Shown piece by piece: positions 1 to 11,800 of a stretch of DNA of 64,000 nt. Numbering within the stretch: position 1 is the first letter of the stretch; every line of letters starts with the position of its first letter. The stretch comes from Azolla caroliniana. Taxonomy: Eukaryota; Polypodiophyta. The notes below the pieces were generated by a model. It worked only from the letters and a program-made list of their open reading frames with translations, ran no database searches and had not been told where the DNA came from. The position numbers and the translations under genes were made by a program. The DNA is taken from NCBI GenBank assembly GCA_043228905.1, contig JBHGNT010000015.1, positions 6,138,001 to 6,202,000 on the forward strand, read 5' to 3'.

Positions 1-854
1 CCGTCATTCTCTGGATTGCCAGGTCCTGTTCTCCTGCAGCCACTGTAAGTATCTTGGTCTTACGTCGGATCCGATGCCGACCACCGGAGTCTCTAGCCCG
101 GTGTGAGGTGACCCATAGGACCGGTCTTCGTTCTCCGCTTTGTCCCTTTGTACTTCTCCTGGACTTGTCATCGCTCTCCTTGCTGTGCTCCCGCCTCCAT
201 CTTCCATCTCTTTCGGTCTCACGTTGCCACGCAGGCCGATTTGCAGAAGTCTCCTGTCAAGATATGGGGACACCGATTTCGTAACGACTCTCGACGACTC
301 ATCCGGGGCAACCGACCCTTTCAGTGCTATCAGTGGAAAGTATCCGCTCTATGATCGATCAAGCCCTGCTTGGGCTTGATTCTCTAATGTCCGGAGTTTC
401 AGCTCCGATGCCGATCCTGCCGGACTCGTTCTGTACCCTCGATCATCTTCTTCCTGATTCCCGACCTTCACCCATGCGGTCTTTCTCCCCATGTAAATGA
501 GGGCGGTTTGTCCCGCACCCTCTCTCGTACTATCACCGTCGTGCCCCGCTTGGCCTCCGGCTCGATCACGACCGTCTCATCCACGCGCCCCTTTCCTGCT
601 GTGATGTCGTGCCGTCACATGCTACCTTCGTTTCGCATCTGGTTGACCATGCTCTGTGAGCTGCTCGGAGCTCCTCCTCTTTATGCTCGACGGTCGAGCC
701 TTCGGTGAAATTCGTGGGACTCTGTCCCCGTTGTAACGGTCAACTTCTACGACCTCGCCCATCTCGATGCGCCCCTTTTCAACTCTCCTTCTCGAAGTCT
801 TCGGCCTCGAACTCCATCCTCCCTTGCCGCCCTTCACATCGGGTTCACCAAAGA
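1..854 (-). mobile_element. Internal region of gag-only LTR element G-prime (decayed, continues off window)
   Basis: This GC-rich stretch reads, on the minus strand, like the internal region of element G at 15389-18392. The same TTTGGTGAACCCGA primer-binding-like motif sits next to the LTR at about 838-854, followed by a possible gag start near 811 (MEFEAEDF..., compare MEDEDFDF in G). The frame is broken by stops within about 15 codons. A block near 60-110 resembles the gag C-terminal repeat of G at about 17490-17560. No pol motifs are seen. The match to G is clear near the LTR and weak further in. Confidence 0.6.
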
Positions 855-2151
855 TGTCGCAGGAATCCACGCTTCCATGTCGGATCAGGGCGGGACCACC
901 AGGGTCATGGACCAGGAGGGGAGGAGTTGTCGGGGACCTGAATCCTCCGAGGCTAGCCGCGTTGCCGGCCGGTTCAATCCCAGATATTCTCCGAATGCGA
1001 CCAGTAACCGCTGAGGAGGCGAGAGGGTGCACCCTCTTCCTTGCCGCCCCTTTCGCCGGTATGTACAAGGGGCCCAAAAGAGGCACGAGACACTGCCCGG
1101 TTAACCGTGCCCACACACACACACACACATATACACACCCGGTTACAGCCGGCACCTCTACACCAGCGACCACACACGCACACGCTCCTAGACCCTACGT
1201 TAATCAGAGACACACACACCTACACACGCAACGCTCGCTGCGACGCCACTACCACGCGGAGAGGAAGAGGGAGCCTGCATCCTAGAGCCAGTTGGGGAGC
1301 TCTCGGGCTCGTTCGCACAATAGGACCCTCGTGTAGGGCCCCGTCTCTTCCGGAGCGACCGCCTCCTGCGCCAAGCTGCCTTTAGGGAGCGCACGGGCTC
1401 GCTGAACCGAGTGGGGTCTTGCGTGCCAATGAGGGAGACCTGCCTACGAACCACCTAGCGCGCGGGCTTCGCATAAACGACAAAAGCCAGCACCTACACA
1501 CACACTCGCAGACATGCCGGACCATGGAGTGTTGAGAGCCAACGAGCAGGAACTTAGGGAAAGCACAGACAGTCCGCATGCCGCCTACCACAACCGAACA
1601 CACCACCTACGCACGCACATAGAAGACACTGAAACCCTAACAGAAAACAGAGACAACGCACCCCTACACCAAGATGAAGAGAAGACAAAGTATATATATG
1701 AAAAGGGGGGCATCCAACCCCGCTCCGAGCCGGCTTCACTCGGAATAAGAAGAAGAACTTAACCCTAACAGAGCTTTGCCGCCATGGCTGCGGCGCCCCA
1801 CTTCTCAAGAAGGAGTAGGAGAAGAAGAAGACTACCAAGAAGTTACTAACCCTAGAAAATTCTTAACAAAGTGACCCTAAAAGAAAGAGGTATACCCTTA
1901 TGAATCAAAATGGGCAACCCTTTAACCAAGGGCGCTCCATTCCTTTTATAGAACAAGGAGAGGGATGCGTTACAATGTGGGATAATTCCCTTATTACAAG
2001 GGATCCTCTGTCCCGAACTAACTACTGTCCAGCGCCATGATGGCGCCGCGATCATTTACACGATTTGTACAAGGGTGAGTGCACATGCTCCACCCCGCTG
2101 ATTCTTCGGATATTCCCCGGTTTCTCACCATGGCCCAGAATCTTCACGACA
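855..2151 (-). repeat. LTR of element G-prime, 1297 bp
   Basis: It starts TGTCGCAGG and ends TTCACGACA, matching the TG...CA ends of the 573-bp LTRs of element G. Shared blocks include the start, the CCTTTTATAG...AAGGAG...TTACAATGTGGG block (about 1945-1985) and the terminal AATCTTCACGACA. It is more than twice as long as the G LTR; the extra part (about 950-1800) includes a CA microsatellite. Its partner LTR lies off the window, and the border with copia element B at 2152 is abrupt. Confidence 0.7.
1112..1129. repeat. (CA)n microsatellite inside the G-prime LTR
   Basis: An uninterrupted CA run is followed by scattered CACA tracts to about 1230. Apparent ORFs here on both strands come from the repeat and are not genes. 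Confidence 0.9.
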
Positions 2152-2883
2152 TCCACCCTCGGTTTCTCACAAGAGTTCTCTATTGCTTCGCGTCTTGTGT
2201 GGGTGAACAGCTTCTGAGCTATATTTGGGATGCGAAAACGCTGAAGGATGCTTGGGGAAATCTGAAAAAGATTTTCACCACAAGCACCACAGCTAGAAAC
2301 CTCCAACTCCAACAGGAGTTGAGCAACTTGCGACAACGTGATTTGTCGATGGCTGATTATACCTCGAAGATCAAAGATATATGCGACTCCTTAGCCTCCA
2401 TCGATGTGAATGTCGAGGAAGGCGAAATGGTGGAGATCTGTCTCGGGGGACTGGCGTCGATGTTCGGAGCGTTCCGAACTGCTGTGTGCACACGGGAGAA
2501 TACGTCGTTGTTTTTCGATGTATAGTCGATGCTTCTTATAGAGGAGAATCACGCGGGTGCGTCCACGAGTACGCACGCTGATAGCAAGATGTTGTACACG
2601 GAGGGAGATAGGCCCTGTGGTTGTGGCGAACGAGGCGAGTCGGTGTGCAATGGAGGCAGCTGACGGGATCAAGGAAGAAGGCACCAAAGTGATGCCAAAA
2701 GCAATTCCGGACCCTCTGGAAACAGGGGGAGTCGAGGTGACGAGAACCGGTAAGGGAAATCCACCGCGGAATGCAGGTATTGTGGCAAGAAAGGACACAA
2801 GGAGGGCGAGTGCTGGAAGAAGCGTGCCGATTCGGAGAAAACCGGATTCGGAGAAAACCAGCAACGATTGCACTACGCCGTAG
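2152..2883 (+). pseudogene. gag of element B (partial, frameshifted)
   Basis: Codes for the C-terminal part of a copia gag: a WDAKTLKDAWGNLKKIF segment, then LSMADYTSKIKDICDSLASI, as in the gag of M1 (about 40030-40573) and M2 (about 38500-39132). A CCHC zinc knuckle (C-x2-C-x4-H-x4-C, 2772-2813) lies in another frame, so at least two frame changes separate capsid from knuckle. The N-terminus is lost at the G-prime border. Confidence 0.85.
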
Positions 2884-4384
2884 GATCCAAAAAAGTTGGA
2901 AAGGGGGCAGTCTTCGTGACAAGACACGAAGCGAACTCAATGAAGAAGACCACCCCGAAATCGAACGAGCTGTGGTACGTTGACTCTGGGTCGTCAAACT
3001 ACATGACAAGCCATAAGGAGTGGTTCTCATACCTTGAGAAACCGATGCAACCGGGAGTAGTCACAACACGAGACGACACTCCACATCCGATCGAGAATGT
3101 CGGTGAAGTTCCCCTAAGCCATGTCGGGTAAAAAGGGAAACTCATGAACGTGTTACATGTCCCGACAATCATGAAGAATCTGGTGTCGGTCGGGCAAATC
3201 ATTGACCAGGGGATGCAAGTCTGGTTCACGCATCTCGGGTGCTTCATCGAGGAGGAAGGCCAAGTTATTGCGCAAGGGCGCAAAGACAGGAGGATGTTTA
3301 TCCTCAACACCAATGACGTTGGCACCGCAATGTTCACAAAAGGACAAAAAGTCGAGTCGGACATTGACTTGTGGCACAAGTGGATAGGCCATGTCAACTA
3401 TCAAAGGCTTCAGGACTTGCAATCGAAACAAGTTGTGTTCGGATTGCCCAAATTTAGTGGCCGGAAGGCCCAATTTTGTGAAGCCTGCCAACTAGGAAGC
3501 AACACCGACTTCCTTTCCCCAACGAGCGTAACTGGAGCCGGAACAAGCTCGACTTGATACATTCGGATGTATGGGGGCCGACACAAAACGTTAGTCTTGC
3601 CGGGAGTCAATATTTTGTCTCCTTCATTGACGACTACACGCATCACACGTGGATCTATCTCATTGAAAAGAAGAGCGAAGTCTTCGACTATTTCTGGGAC
3701 CTCAAAAGCTTCGTAGAAAGGGAAACAATGAGAAAGATCATGTGCCTGTGGTCGGATGGCAGAAAAGAGTACTTTTCCGGCCAATTCAATAGTTATCTGC
3801 AACAAATGGGAATTCAGCGCGAATTCAGTTGCAGGTATACACCAGAGAAAAACGATGTAGCCGAAAGGAAAAATCGGTCGGTTGTGGAAGTGGCGCGGGC
3901 AATGTTGGAAGAAAATAGCTTGCCCAAGTTTTATTGGGCCGAAGCGGTACGAACCACAGTCTACATCCAGAATTGGATCGGAAACAAGGTGTCGGCGCAT
4001 GAGCTGTATTTCGGAAGGAAGCCGAATCTACGACACTTGAGAGTTTTTTGTAGCATTGTGTATGTGCATGTGCCGAAGTAGAAATGGAGGAAGTTGGATG
4101 CGAAAGCCGAGAAGTGTATCTTGGTCGGCTATTCAGACGAACAGAAGGGTTATAAGTGTTATAACCCCCGAACCAAACAAGCTCCTGTGAGCCGCGATGT
4201 TGTGTTTGACGAGTTTGCGTCCTATTACTTGCCTCCGAATCTGGACCTCCACTTCAACTATGGACCTCCGGACCCGAGTTCTGTCGATGAGGTTAGCGAG
4301 GTTGACATGACTCTGGATGACCGAGAAATCAAGAACCTCGATGAGAGTCCGATTTCATTTCGACTAAGTGGACCAAAAGAGTGA
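2868..4384 (+). pseudogene. protease and integrase of element B
   Basis: The aspartic protease signature WYVDSGSSN is present, with the catalytic Asp codon at 2982. It is followed by a GAG-pre-integrase His/Cys region (DLWHKWIGH..., CEACQ). The integrase core follows (IHSDVWGPTQN; SDGRKEY where DNGGKEY is usual; AERKNR). There is a stop after the protease (3129), one between the zinc region and the core (3555), and one at 4079 before the segment DAKAEKCILVGYSDEQKGYK. The degraded second-Asp motif and the stops show it is dead. Confidence 0.88.
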
Positions 4385-4644
4385 CTGGGTCGGTTTGACC
4401 AGTCCGAAGAAGAGCCGGCAAGTAGTGGAGACTCGGTCGTGCATTCCCCGCGGAAGAAGCCGAGGAGACGGCAAACGTGCAAGGAAAAAGGGAAGAAGAA
4501 GATGCCGGAGTACGACACGGATAAGGACGAGTCGGATCGACGCGAATTCGACTCCGAGAAGAGCGATGACAGGCCTTCGAGAGCGAAGTCTGTGTCGGCC
4601 AAGAAAGCCTCAACATCGACTAATGAGCAAATTGGCGTGCCACA

Positions 4645-6255
4645 ATGGAGGAAGAGATGCGCACATTGGCAGAGAATGAAACCTGGGACCTGGTTGACGC
4701 ACCAAAGGGTGTGAAGTCGATCGGATGTAGGTGGGTGTACACGATCAAGTACAACACCGACGGCTCGGTCAACCGATACAAGGCCCGGTTAGTAGCGAAA
4801 GGCTACGCACAGCAACACAACATCGATTATGATGAGACGTTTGCACCGGTCGCAAAGATGATGATCGTCCGTGTTTTGCTTGCGGTAGCTGCGGCAAAGG
4901 GGTGGCATTTACATCAAATGGATGTCAAGAATGCATTCCTGCAAGGCGAGCTTGAGGAACAGGTGTACATGGTACAACCCCCCGGATTTCACTCCGGAAT
5001 GAACACCTCGGCGGTTTTCCAGTTGAAGAAGTCCCTTTATGGACTAAAGCAAGCGCCGCGTGCTTGGAACGCAAAAATCACGCAGCGATTGCATCGGATG
5101 GGAATTGCGACGTTCAAATCAAACTCTTCATTGTTCATTCGGAAAGGTCGACTTGGGCCGGCTAGTGTTTTACTTTATGTTGATGACTTGGTCATCACCA
5201 GTGCCGACCTAGGTGAAATTGACCGCGTAAAGCTCCAGCTCGTGGCATCATTTGACATGAAGGACTTGGGGGACCTTCATTACTTCCTCGGGATCAGCCA
5301 ACAGCATTAGGTGTTGTGTATGCTCTTCAAGTTCGGGATGGAAGATTGTAAGTCCGTCTCGACTCCTCTGGATAGAACCGTCAAGCTTCGCCCCGATTCC
5401 AGAAAGGTTTGCAACCCAAAGAGGTTCTGACAGATTGTCGGAAGCCTCATATACTTGACTATCACTCGACCATACATCAATTACCCGGTCGGTGTGATTA
5501 GTCAGTTCATGGTGTGGCCAACCGAGGAGCACCTTCAATGCGCACAACGCGTACTCCAGTACGTTAGTGGCACTATGGACCAGGGGCTACTATATCGAAC
5601 CGATACTGTTGTGCAATTAGTTGGCTACACCTATGCGGATTGGGCCGGAAACGCCGGCGATCGTCAATCCACATTCGGATTCGCGTTCTCTCTGGGGAGC
5701 ACAACAATTGCATGGAGTAGCAAGAAGCAGCCGACAGTTGCACTATCGAGCACTGAAGCCGAGTATAGAGGAGCAGCTGTCACAACATGCAAATCCATCT
5801 AGCTAAAACGACTACTTAAGGATCTGCAGGTGGAGGTGTCCGACCCAATGACGATCTACTGCGACAACCTCAGCAACATCCAATTAGCGAAGAACCCTGT
5901 CTTCCATGCCCGGACTAAGCACATGGAGGTGCACTACCACTTTGTCTGCGAGCGTGTCCTCTCCGGTGAAGTCGAACTTCAGTATGTTCCGATGGATTGG
6001 CAGACTGCCGACATTTTCACCAAGCCCCTTGGTCTCGACAAGTTGCGTCAATTCTCAGCTGCGCTTGGGTTGCGACACCTCGATGTGCCGAACTTGAGGG
6101 GGAGAGAAGTCCCGGAAGACCACGGAAGGGAGCAAGAAAGGAGCGGAAGAGACTGTTACACCGAGTCGAATGACGAATTCGATTTCGGGTCGGCTGAAGA
6201 AGCCCAGGATGGATCCGTGAAAGAGTCTGAAAGCGGACGTAAGGGAAGCAGCTGA
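4645..6255 (+). pseudogene. reverse transcriptase and RNase H of element B
   Basis: RT begins at WDLVDAPKGVKSIGCRWVY, continues through KARLVAKGYAQQ and FAPVAKM, and has the YVDD catalytic box at 5176-5187. A stop at 5308 interrupts the DLHYFLGI segment. RNase H shows DWAGN, SSTEAEYRG and YCDNLSNIQLAKNP, with further stops at about 5434 and 5800. The last segment ends IFTKPLGLDKLRQF and then an acidic tail. Compared with the intact C1 RT this belongs to a different copia lineage (DETFAPVAKM and MDVKNAFLQGELEE signatures). Confidence 0.9.
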
Positions 6256-6588
6256 AAGAAAGAGCCTAAGCCAACCAAGCATGGGGGAGATGAAGCCAAC
6301 TCAGACGAGAGCGAAAACTGATCGGAGGAAGCTGATTCGGTTTGGATGTTTGATTCGGAGATGCCAAATCAACCGAGGGCCAAGCGGAGGAAAGGGCAGC
6401 CGAAGAGGCGCCAACACCGCGACAGCAAGGGAGCTGAGAAGGGCCACACGAGCACAAAAGCCAACCAGAAGGGTCGAGGCGCACAAAATCGAACAGGACG
6501 AGGAGCGCAAGTGAGGCGTGAAGCCAAAAGAAACCAGAGTGGTGATTCGGAAGAACTAGAAGAGCCTCAAGTTGAGCTTGAGGGGGAG
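6256..6588 (+). other. 3' untranslated tail and polypurine tract of element B
   Basis: A purine-rich non-coding tail ends in the polypurine tract GAGGGGGAG just before the LTR (about 6578-6588). M2 has the same arrangement on the other strand (tract at 20552-20565). Confidence 0.75.
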
Positions 6589-7002
6589 TGTTTAGATACA
6601 AGCTCAACATTGGCCAGATCGGCTGTGCAAGCCGAGAACCGGATCGGTTGGGACTGATTGGTTAGGCCGGACCAGTGCGTAAACCGGGTTCGTAAACTGG
6701 TGCGCAACAAGAAGCCGTAACAGTGCGTAAACCGCGAGGCCGTTGGAAAGATATTTCGCGTAGAAATATATTTTGGGAGTTAGTGTAAAGCTAATTTATG
6801 AGCATTGAAGTACGTGTCAATACTTTTCTCAGTCTGTATGGACTTGTATAAAAGTGCCCATTGAGCACATCCTATGTACAGATTGAGTATTATTATTTTG
6901 AATAGAGTTGTGTGTATTGACCCTCTCTCCTTCTCTCTCTCTGTCTCTCCTGCGTACTATGTGTGTCCAACCTTCCCATTAAAACTGTGTTTTTTTCTTA
7001 CA
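6589..7002 (+). repeat. 3' LTR of copia element B, 414 bp
   Basis: Begins TGTTTAGATACAAGCTC after the purine tract and ends CTTACA. It aligns with the reverse complements of the M2 and M1 LTRs, including the GTATAAAAGTGCCCATTGAGCAC promoter core (about 6848-6870; M2 has AAAAAGTGCTCACTGAGCAC). The sequence after 7002 is coding tail of M1 on the other strand. Confidence 0.85.
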
Positions 7003-8240
7003 TTCAGTTTTCTGTTGCTTCCACATGTTGTTCTTTTTACACTGTCCATGGCTCTGCCCCCCCTCATCATTCGGTTGGCTCTTATTTCGGCTCCGTCTTT
7101 TTGTCGCTCCCCATGCAATTGACTAGTCTACACTTAGCCATTCTTCTTCCACTTATCCTCACGTCCGATCCGTTGTCGGCTTTTCAACCGTCCCAGACAT
7201 TCTAGCTTCTTCAGCCGTTCTAAAATCGAATTCCACATTCGATTCGGCTTTTCAGATTTCATCTATCTCACTCTCTCCCTCGATTCTGCTTTGACTTCTC
7301 CCCCTCAAGTTCGGCATGTTGAGATATTGTAACCTAGCATACTTGGAAAGTGTCGCAACTTGTCCAGCTTGAGAGGTTTAGTGAAGATGTCAACCACCTA
7401 CCGATTAGTTGGAACATAGACAAATTCCACTTCACCGGAGAGTACTCTCTCATAGGCAAAATGATAGTGCACCTCAATGTGATTTGTCCGGGTGTGGAAG
7501 ATGAGGTTCTTGGCTAGTTGAATGTTGTTGAGGTTGGCATAGTACATCAGGGCCGGTTCAGACACCTCCACCTGCAGATCTTTCAACAACCATTTTAGCC
7601 ACATGGCTTCCCAGGTTGCGACTGTCGCTTCTCTATACCCAGCCTCAATGCTTGATAGTGCCATTGTCGGCTGTGTTTTGCTGCACCAGGCGATCACGAC
7701 ACTCCCAAGTGAAAATGCATATCCGGATGTAGACCTATGATCACCCACATTTCCAACCCAATCGGCATCCATGTAGCCGACCAACTATCCACCTACACCA
7801 GTCCATTATAGCAATACTCTATCCTTTGTGCCGCTCACATATCTCAAGATCCGTTGCATGTACTGAAGGTGATCAATTGAGGGTTGTGACATAAAGTAAT
7901 TTATCAGTCCTACTAGATAGCTCAAGTCATGTCGGGTGATAGTCAAATATATGAGGCTTCTGACAATCTGTTGGAATCGTGTCGGGTCGCACGTCGTTCC
8001 TGATCCTTGGAGAAGCTTGACGTTTCGGCCTAGAGGAGTTGTGACGGATTTACAATCCATCATTCCAAACTTGAAGAGCATACTTAATACATAGTGTCGT
8101 TGACTGATCAATATGCCTTCCGGGGTGCGGATCACTTCGATCCCAAGGAAATAATGAAGGTCTCCCAAGTCCTTCATTTCGAACGATGCCACGAACTGAG
8201 ACTTGACTCAGTGGATTTCCTCTAGGTCGGCGCCGGTGAT
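7003..8240 (-). pseudogene. M1 RNase H, end of RT and C-terminal tail
   Basis: On the minus strand this codes for FEMKDLGDLHYFLGIEVI (RT thumb), then TITRHDLSYLVGLINYF. It continues into RNase H with [19 protein letters not shown] (for SSTEAEYRGA) and [13 protein letters not shown]. Stops and altered residues (YYANLNN for YCDNLSN) show decay. The serine- and acid-rich tail at 7003-7310 aligns with the M2 tail near 20950-21290, with no LTR between it and element B. Confidence 0.85.
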
Positions 8241-8853
8241 TGTAATGAATAGATCCTTCTATTCCTTTCTTCCCTCGGCCACAACCGATTAATCGCGGAT
8301 CAATGGAGCAGAAAATAGGAAACACACGTAGAAACAAAACGAAGAAACGCGAGTACACAAGGATTAACGTGGAAAACCCTATATGGGAAAAACCACGGGA
8401 GTGCGAGACTCCAAACCAAAACTATGCACAGAGAGATTTACAATGGCGAGCTGCAAGGCAACGACCTTGAGCTCGCTTCCTTCGCCACAGGCGGCGGTGT
8501 TACACAGAGGCGTCGACCTCTTCCTCTCTCGCGCTCTCTCTCTCTCACGGCTGCTCTCTCTTCACTCCTCTAAAGTGGAAAAACAGAAAAATGAGAAGCA
8601 ACCGCAAAAACTGTTTGCCCTAAGTCATATTTATACATATATGACTTTGGGCTATTTACAACTGTAGCCTCAAGGGCCCATAGCGAACATATTCACGGAT
8701 ATGTCCCTGCATCCGGATCTCTTCTTCGGGTACATTCGCCATCCGACTCTGAAGTCGGAGTCTTCATCATCCGGATCCGAAACCGAAACCGGGCTTGTCG
8801 GCATTCACCTTCGACATCCGACCATCCCATACGAAGGGACCGAAATCCCAACA
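8241..8853 (-). repeat. C1 3' LTR (left)
   Basis: Runs from TGTAATGAATAG to AATCCCAACA on the plus strand. It contains a CT-rich run and the conserved AACGTGGAAAACCC / AAAAACCACGGGAG block also seen in the C2 LTRs, the likely R-U5 region. Confidence 0.95.
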
Positions 8854-8865
8854 AACTCCCCCTTC
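8854..8865 (-). other. Polypurine tract of C1
   Basis: Minus-strand GAAGGGGGAGTT lies directly next to the 3' LTR and overlaps the gag-pol stop codon. It primes plus-strand DNA synthesis in this class of element. Confidence 0.85.
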
Positions 8866-11800
8866 ACTTCGGCATGGGATGTCTCTCCAATCCGATCCTC
8901 TTCCGGCATGCTTCCAGCTTGTCGGGTGTGAGCACCTTGGTCAGCATATCCGACCCGTTCTCGTCGGTGTGGATCTTCGTCAGCACAAACTCCTTGTCTT
9001 CTATCCGTTCCCGGATCCAGTGGTATCTACGCTGGATGTGTTTTGTCCGGGAGTGATAGGCTGCGTTCTTCGCGAGGTGGATGGCACTCTGACTATCGCA
9101 GTAGAGTCGGTACTCCTCTTGCCGGATACCGAGCTCTCTAATGAAGTCCTTCATCCATATTATTTCCTTGCCGGCTTCAACAGCCGCCATGTACTCCGCC
9201 TCCGTGGTTGACAACGCAACCGTCTTCTGCAGCCTCGACTGCCATGAAACAGCTCCCCCTGCATACGTCATCACATACCCTGATGTGGACCGGCTGGTAT
9301 CTGCATCAGCCGACATATCCGAATCGGTGAAACCGTCGAGTTCGGGCTTACCGGAGCCGAATCGGAGGCACACGTTTGCTGTGCCCTTCAAGTATCGGAG
9401 TATCCACTTGACCGCGTTCCAGTGCTCCTTGCCGGGATTGCTCATGTACCGGCTCACCACTCCGACTGCGTATCCTATGTCCGGTCTTGTACACACCATG
9501 GCGTACATCAAGCTCCCGACGGCTGAGGCATACGGCACTTTCATCATATCCTCCTTCTCAGCCTTTGTCTTGGGACTTTGCTTGCTGGACAGCTTGCAGT
9601 TTGCCGGGAGGGTCGATCCGACCGGTCTTGCTTCCGACATGTTGAACCGGTGAAGCACCTTCGTCACGTACTTCTCTTGTGACAGCCACAGCTGCTTCTT
9701 CTTCCGGTCCCGGATGATGTGCATCCCTAGTATTTGCCTCGCCGGACCCAGGTCCTTCATTGAGAAGGTTCGGTGAAGAGCCTTCTTCAGCATCCGTATC
9801 TTGACCTGGTCCCGTCCGACGATCAACATGTCGTCCACGTACAGGAGGAGTATTAGAAAGTCTCCTCCTTCGAACTTCTTCACAAACACGCAGTGGTCGG
9901 ACTGCGTTTTGAGGTACCCTTCGTCGGTCATGAAGGAGTCGAACTTCCGGTACCATTGCCGGGGAGCCTGCTTTAGTCCGTAAAGGCTCTTCTTCAACCG
10001 GCATACCAGGTGCTCCTTCCCTTCCTTCTCGAATCCTTCCGGTTGCTGCATGTAGATCTCTTCATCGAGGTCGCCGTGAAGGAATGCCGTCTTCACGTCC
10101 ATCTGTTCTACCTCGAGGTCCATGCTTGCCGCTATGCTCAGCACCGTCCGGATGGAGGTCATCTTTACTACCGGGGCAAATATTTCGTCGAAGTCGACGC
10201 CCTTCTTCTGCTGGAACCCCTTCACCACGATCCTGGCTTTGTATCTAGGGGGGTTTCCGGCATCTCCCGGTTTCAGCTTGAACACCCACTTGTTTCGAAG
10301 TGCCCGCTTTCCTTTCGGCAACTCCACAAGTTCATATGTGTGGTTCTCATGCAGGGAGTCCATCTCGTCCTGCATGGCAATCAACCACCTGCGGCTCTGG
10401 GTGTCATGTTTTGCTTCTTCAAAGCTCTCCGGCTCCCCCTCGTCGGTTAGCAGCACGTGCTCTGGTTCCGGAAATCTCCGGGGGGCCCTTCTCTCCCTTA
10501 GAGGATATCTCCGTTCCGGAGCTTCGGTAACCGGTTCTTCCGATTCTTCTTCATCCGAATCCATTTCGGGATCGGGGCCGGTTCCGGTATCATTTTCATC
10601 TTCTTCGGCCGGTTCTGTTTCTTCACCATCTTCGGCCGGATCCTCGAGTGCTAATCGGTCCCTTGCCGGTCGGGACTGCTCCTCGTAGAGTTGATCCTCA
10701 CCGGTCGACTCGGAGCTCTTCATCTTCTTCTCCGACTCCCAGTCGGCGAGTGTCTTGTTCTCCATGAAGATGATATCACGACTCCGGAAAATCTTCTTGT
10801 CGACCGGGTCCCATACTCGGTAGCCGAACTCGTCGTCGCCGTAACCGAGGAATATGCATGGCCGGGTCTTCGGATCTAGCTTTCCTCTCCGGTCCTTCGC
10901 CACATGCACATATGTGAGACACCCGAACACCTTCAGATGCCGGTAAGATACTTCCCTACCGGTCCACACTCTCTGCGGCGTGTCTCCGTCCAAAGGTACT
11001 GAGGGTGATCGGTTTATCACGTACGTCGCCGTCGACATTGCCTCAGCCCAAAATCCCTTGGGTAATTTCGCATGCGCCAGCATACTCCGGACCCTCTCCA
11101 TTATGGTCCGGTTCATCCTCTCGGCCAGCCCGTTCAGTTCCGGCGTCTTCGGCACAGTAAATTCGAGTCGGATTCCCTTCGAGCGACAGTACTCCTGGAA
11201 CTGCCCTCGGTATTCCCCTCCGTTATCCGCTCGTATCGCTTTCAGCTTCTTGCCGGATTCCCTTTCCAACCTCGCGTGGAGTTCTTTGAAGACGGACAGT
11301 ACTTGGTCCTTTGTCTTCAAAGGTGCCGTCCACAGTCTTCGGCTGTGGTCATCTATGAATGTTACGAAGTACTGGGCTCCGCCATGTGACTTCGTTTCTA
11401 CCTGACACACGTCGGTGTGCACCAACTCCAATGGTGCGCTACGTCTCGTCGGTGGCCTTGAGTGGAAGGAGGTTCGGTTCTGCTTACCGGCCAGGCAATC
11501 GGTGCACTTCTCCAGGTGCACATGCTTCACTGGAATGAGGTTGTCTTCTGCAAGCCTCTTCATCCCCTTCTCACTCATGTGGCACAGTCTTTTGTGCCAC
11601 AGCTCACCGGCAGTGTCGGCTGCCACATTCAGCTCTTCCGGACATAACCGGGCATTAATCAGGTATAGTGTGTTGACCTTCCGGGCCCGAGCCACTATCA
11701 GGCTCCCCTTGCTGAACTTCATGACACCGTTCCGGATGCTACCCGTGTAGCCTTCATCGTCTAGCCTTCCGGCCGAAATCAGGTTCAATCGAACCTCCGG

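Larger units (their letters stand above)
2152..6588 (+). mobile_element. Ty1/copia element B, internal region (degenerate)
   Basis: The domain order gag - zinc knuckle - protease - integrase - reverse transcriptase - RNase H - purine tract is that of Ty1/copia. Element B is a plus-strand sister of M1 and M2: protein sequence, tail and LTR all align. The 5' LTR and the first third of gag are missing where G-prime abuts at 2152. Several stops and frameshifts make it non-functional. The minus-strand M1 sequence resumes directly after its 3' LTR at 7003, so B appears to be inserted in M1. Confidence 0.9.

Noticed and set aside
622-1285. Overlapping ORFs on both strands at 622-1285
   Set aside because: They depend on the CA microsatellite and GC-rich LTR sequence; the two strands are open together and no family is recognised.
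2152-2166. Polypurine tract of G-prime at the right of its LTR
   Set aside because: The reversed sequence GAGGGTGGA resembles the tract of element G, but copia B gag coding begins here and a primer-binding-like site lies on the other side, so this is more likely chance plus flank; it cannot be settled from one LTR.
8383-8667. 94-codon ORF found identically at 8383-8667 and 13109-13393
   Set aside because: It lies within the two nearly identical LTRs of C1 and is open by chance; it is duplicated because the LTR is duplicated.
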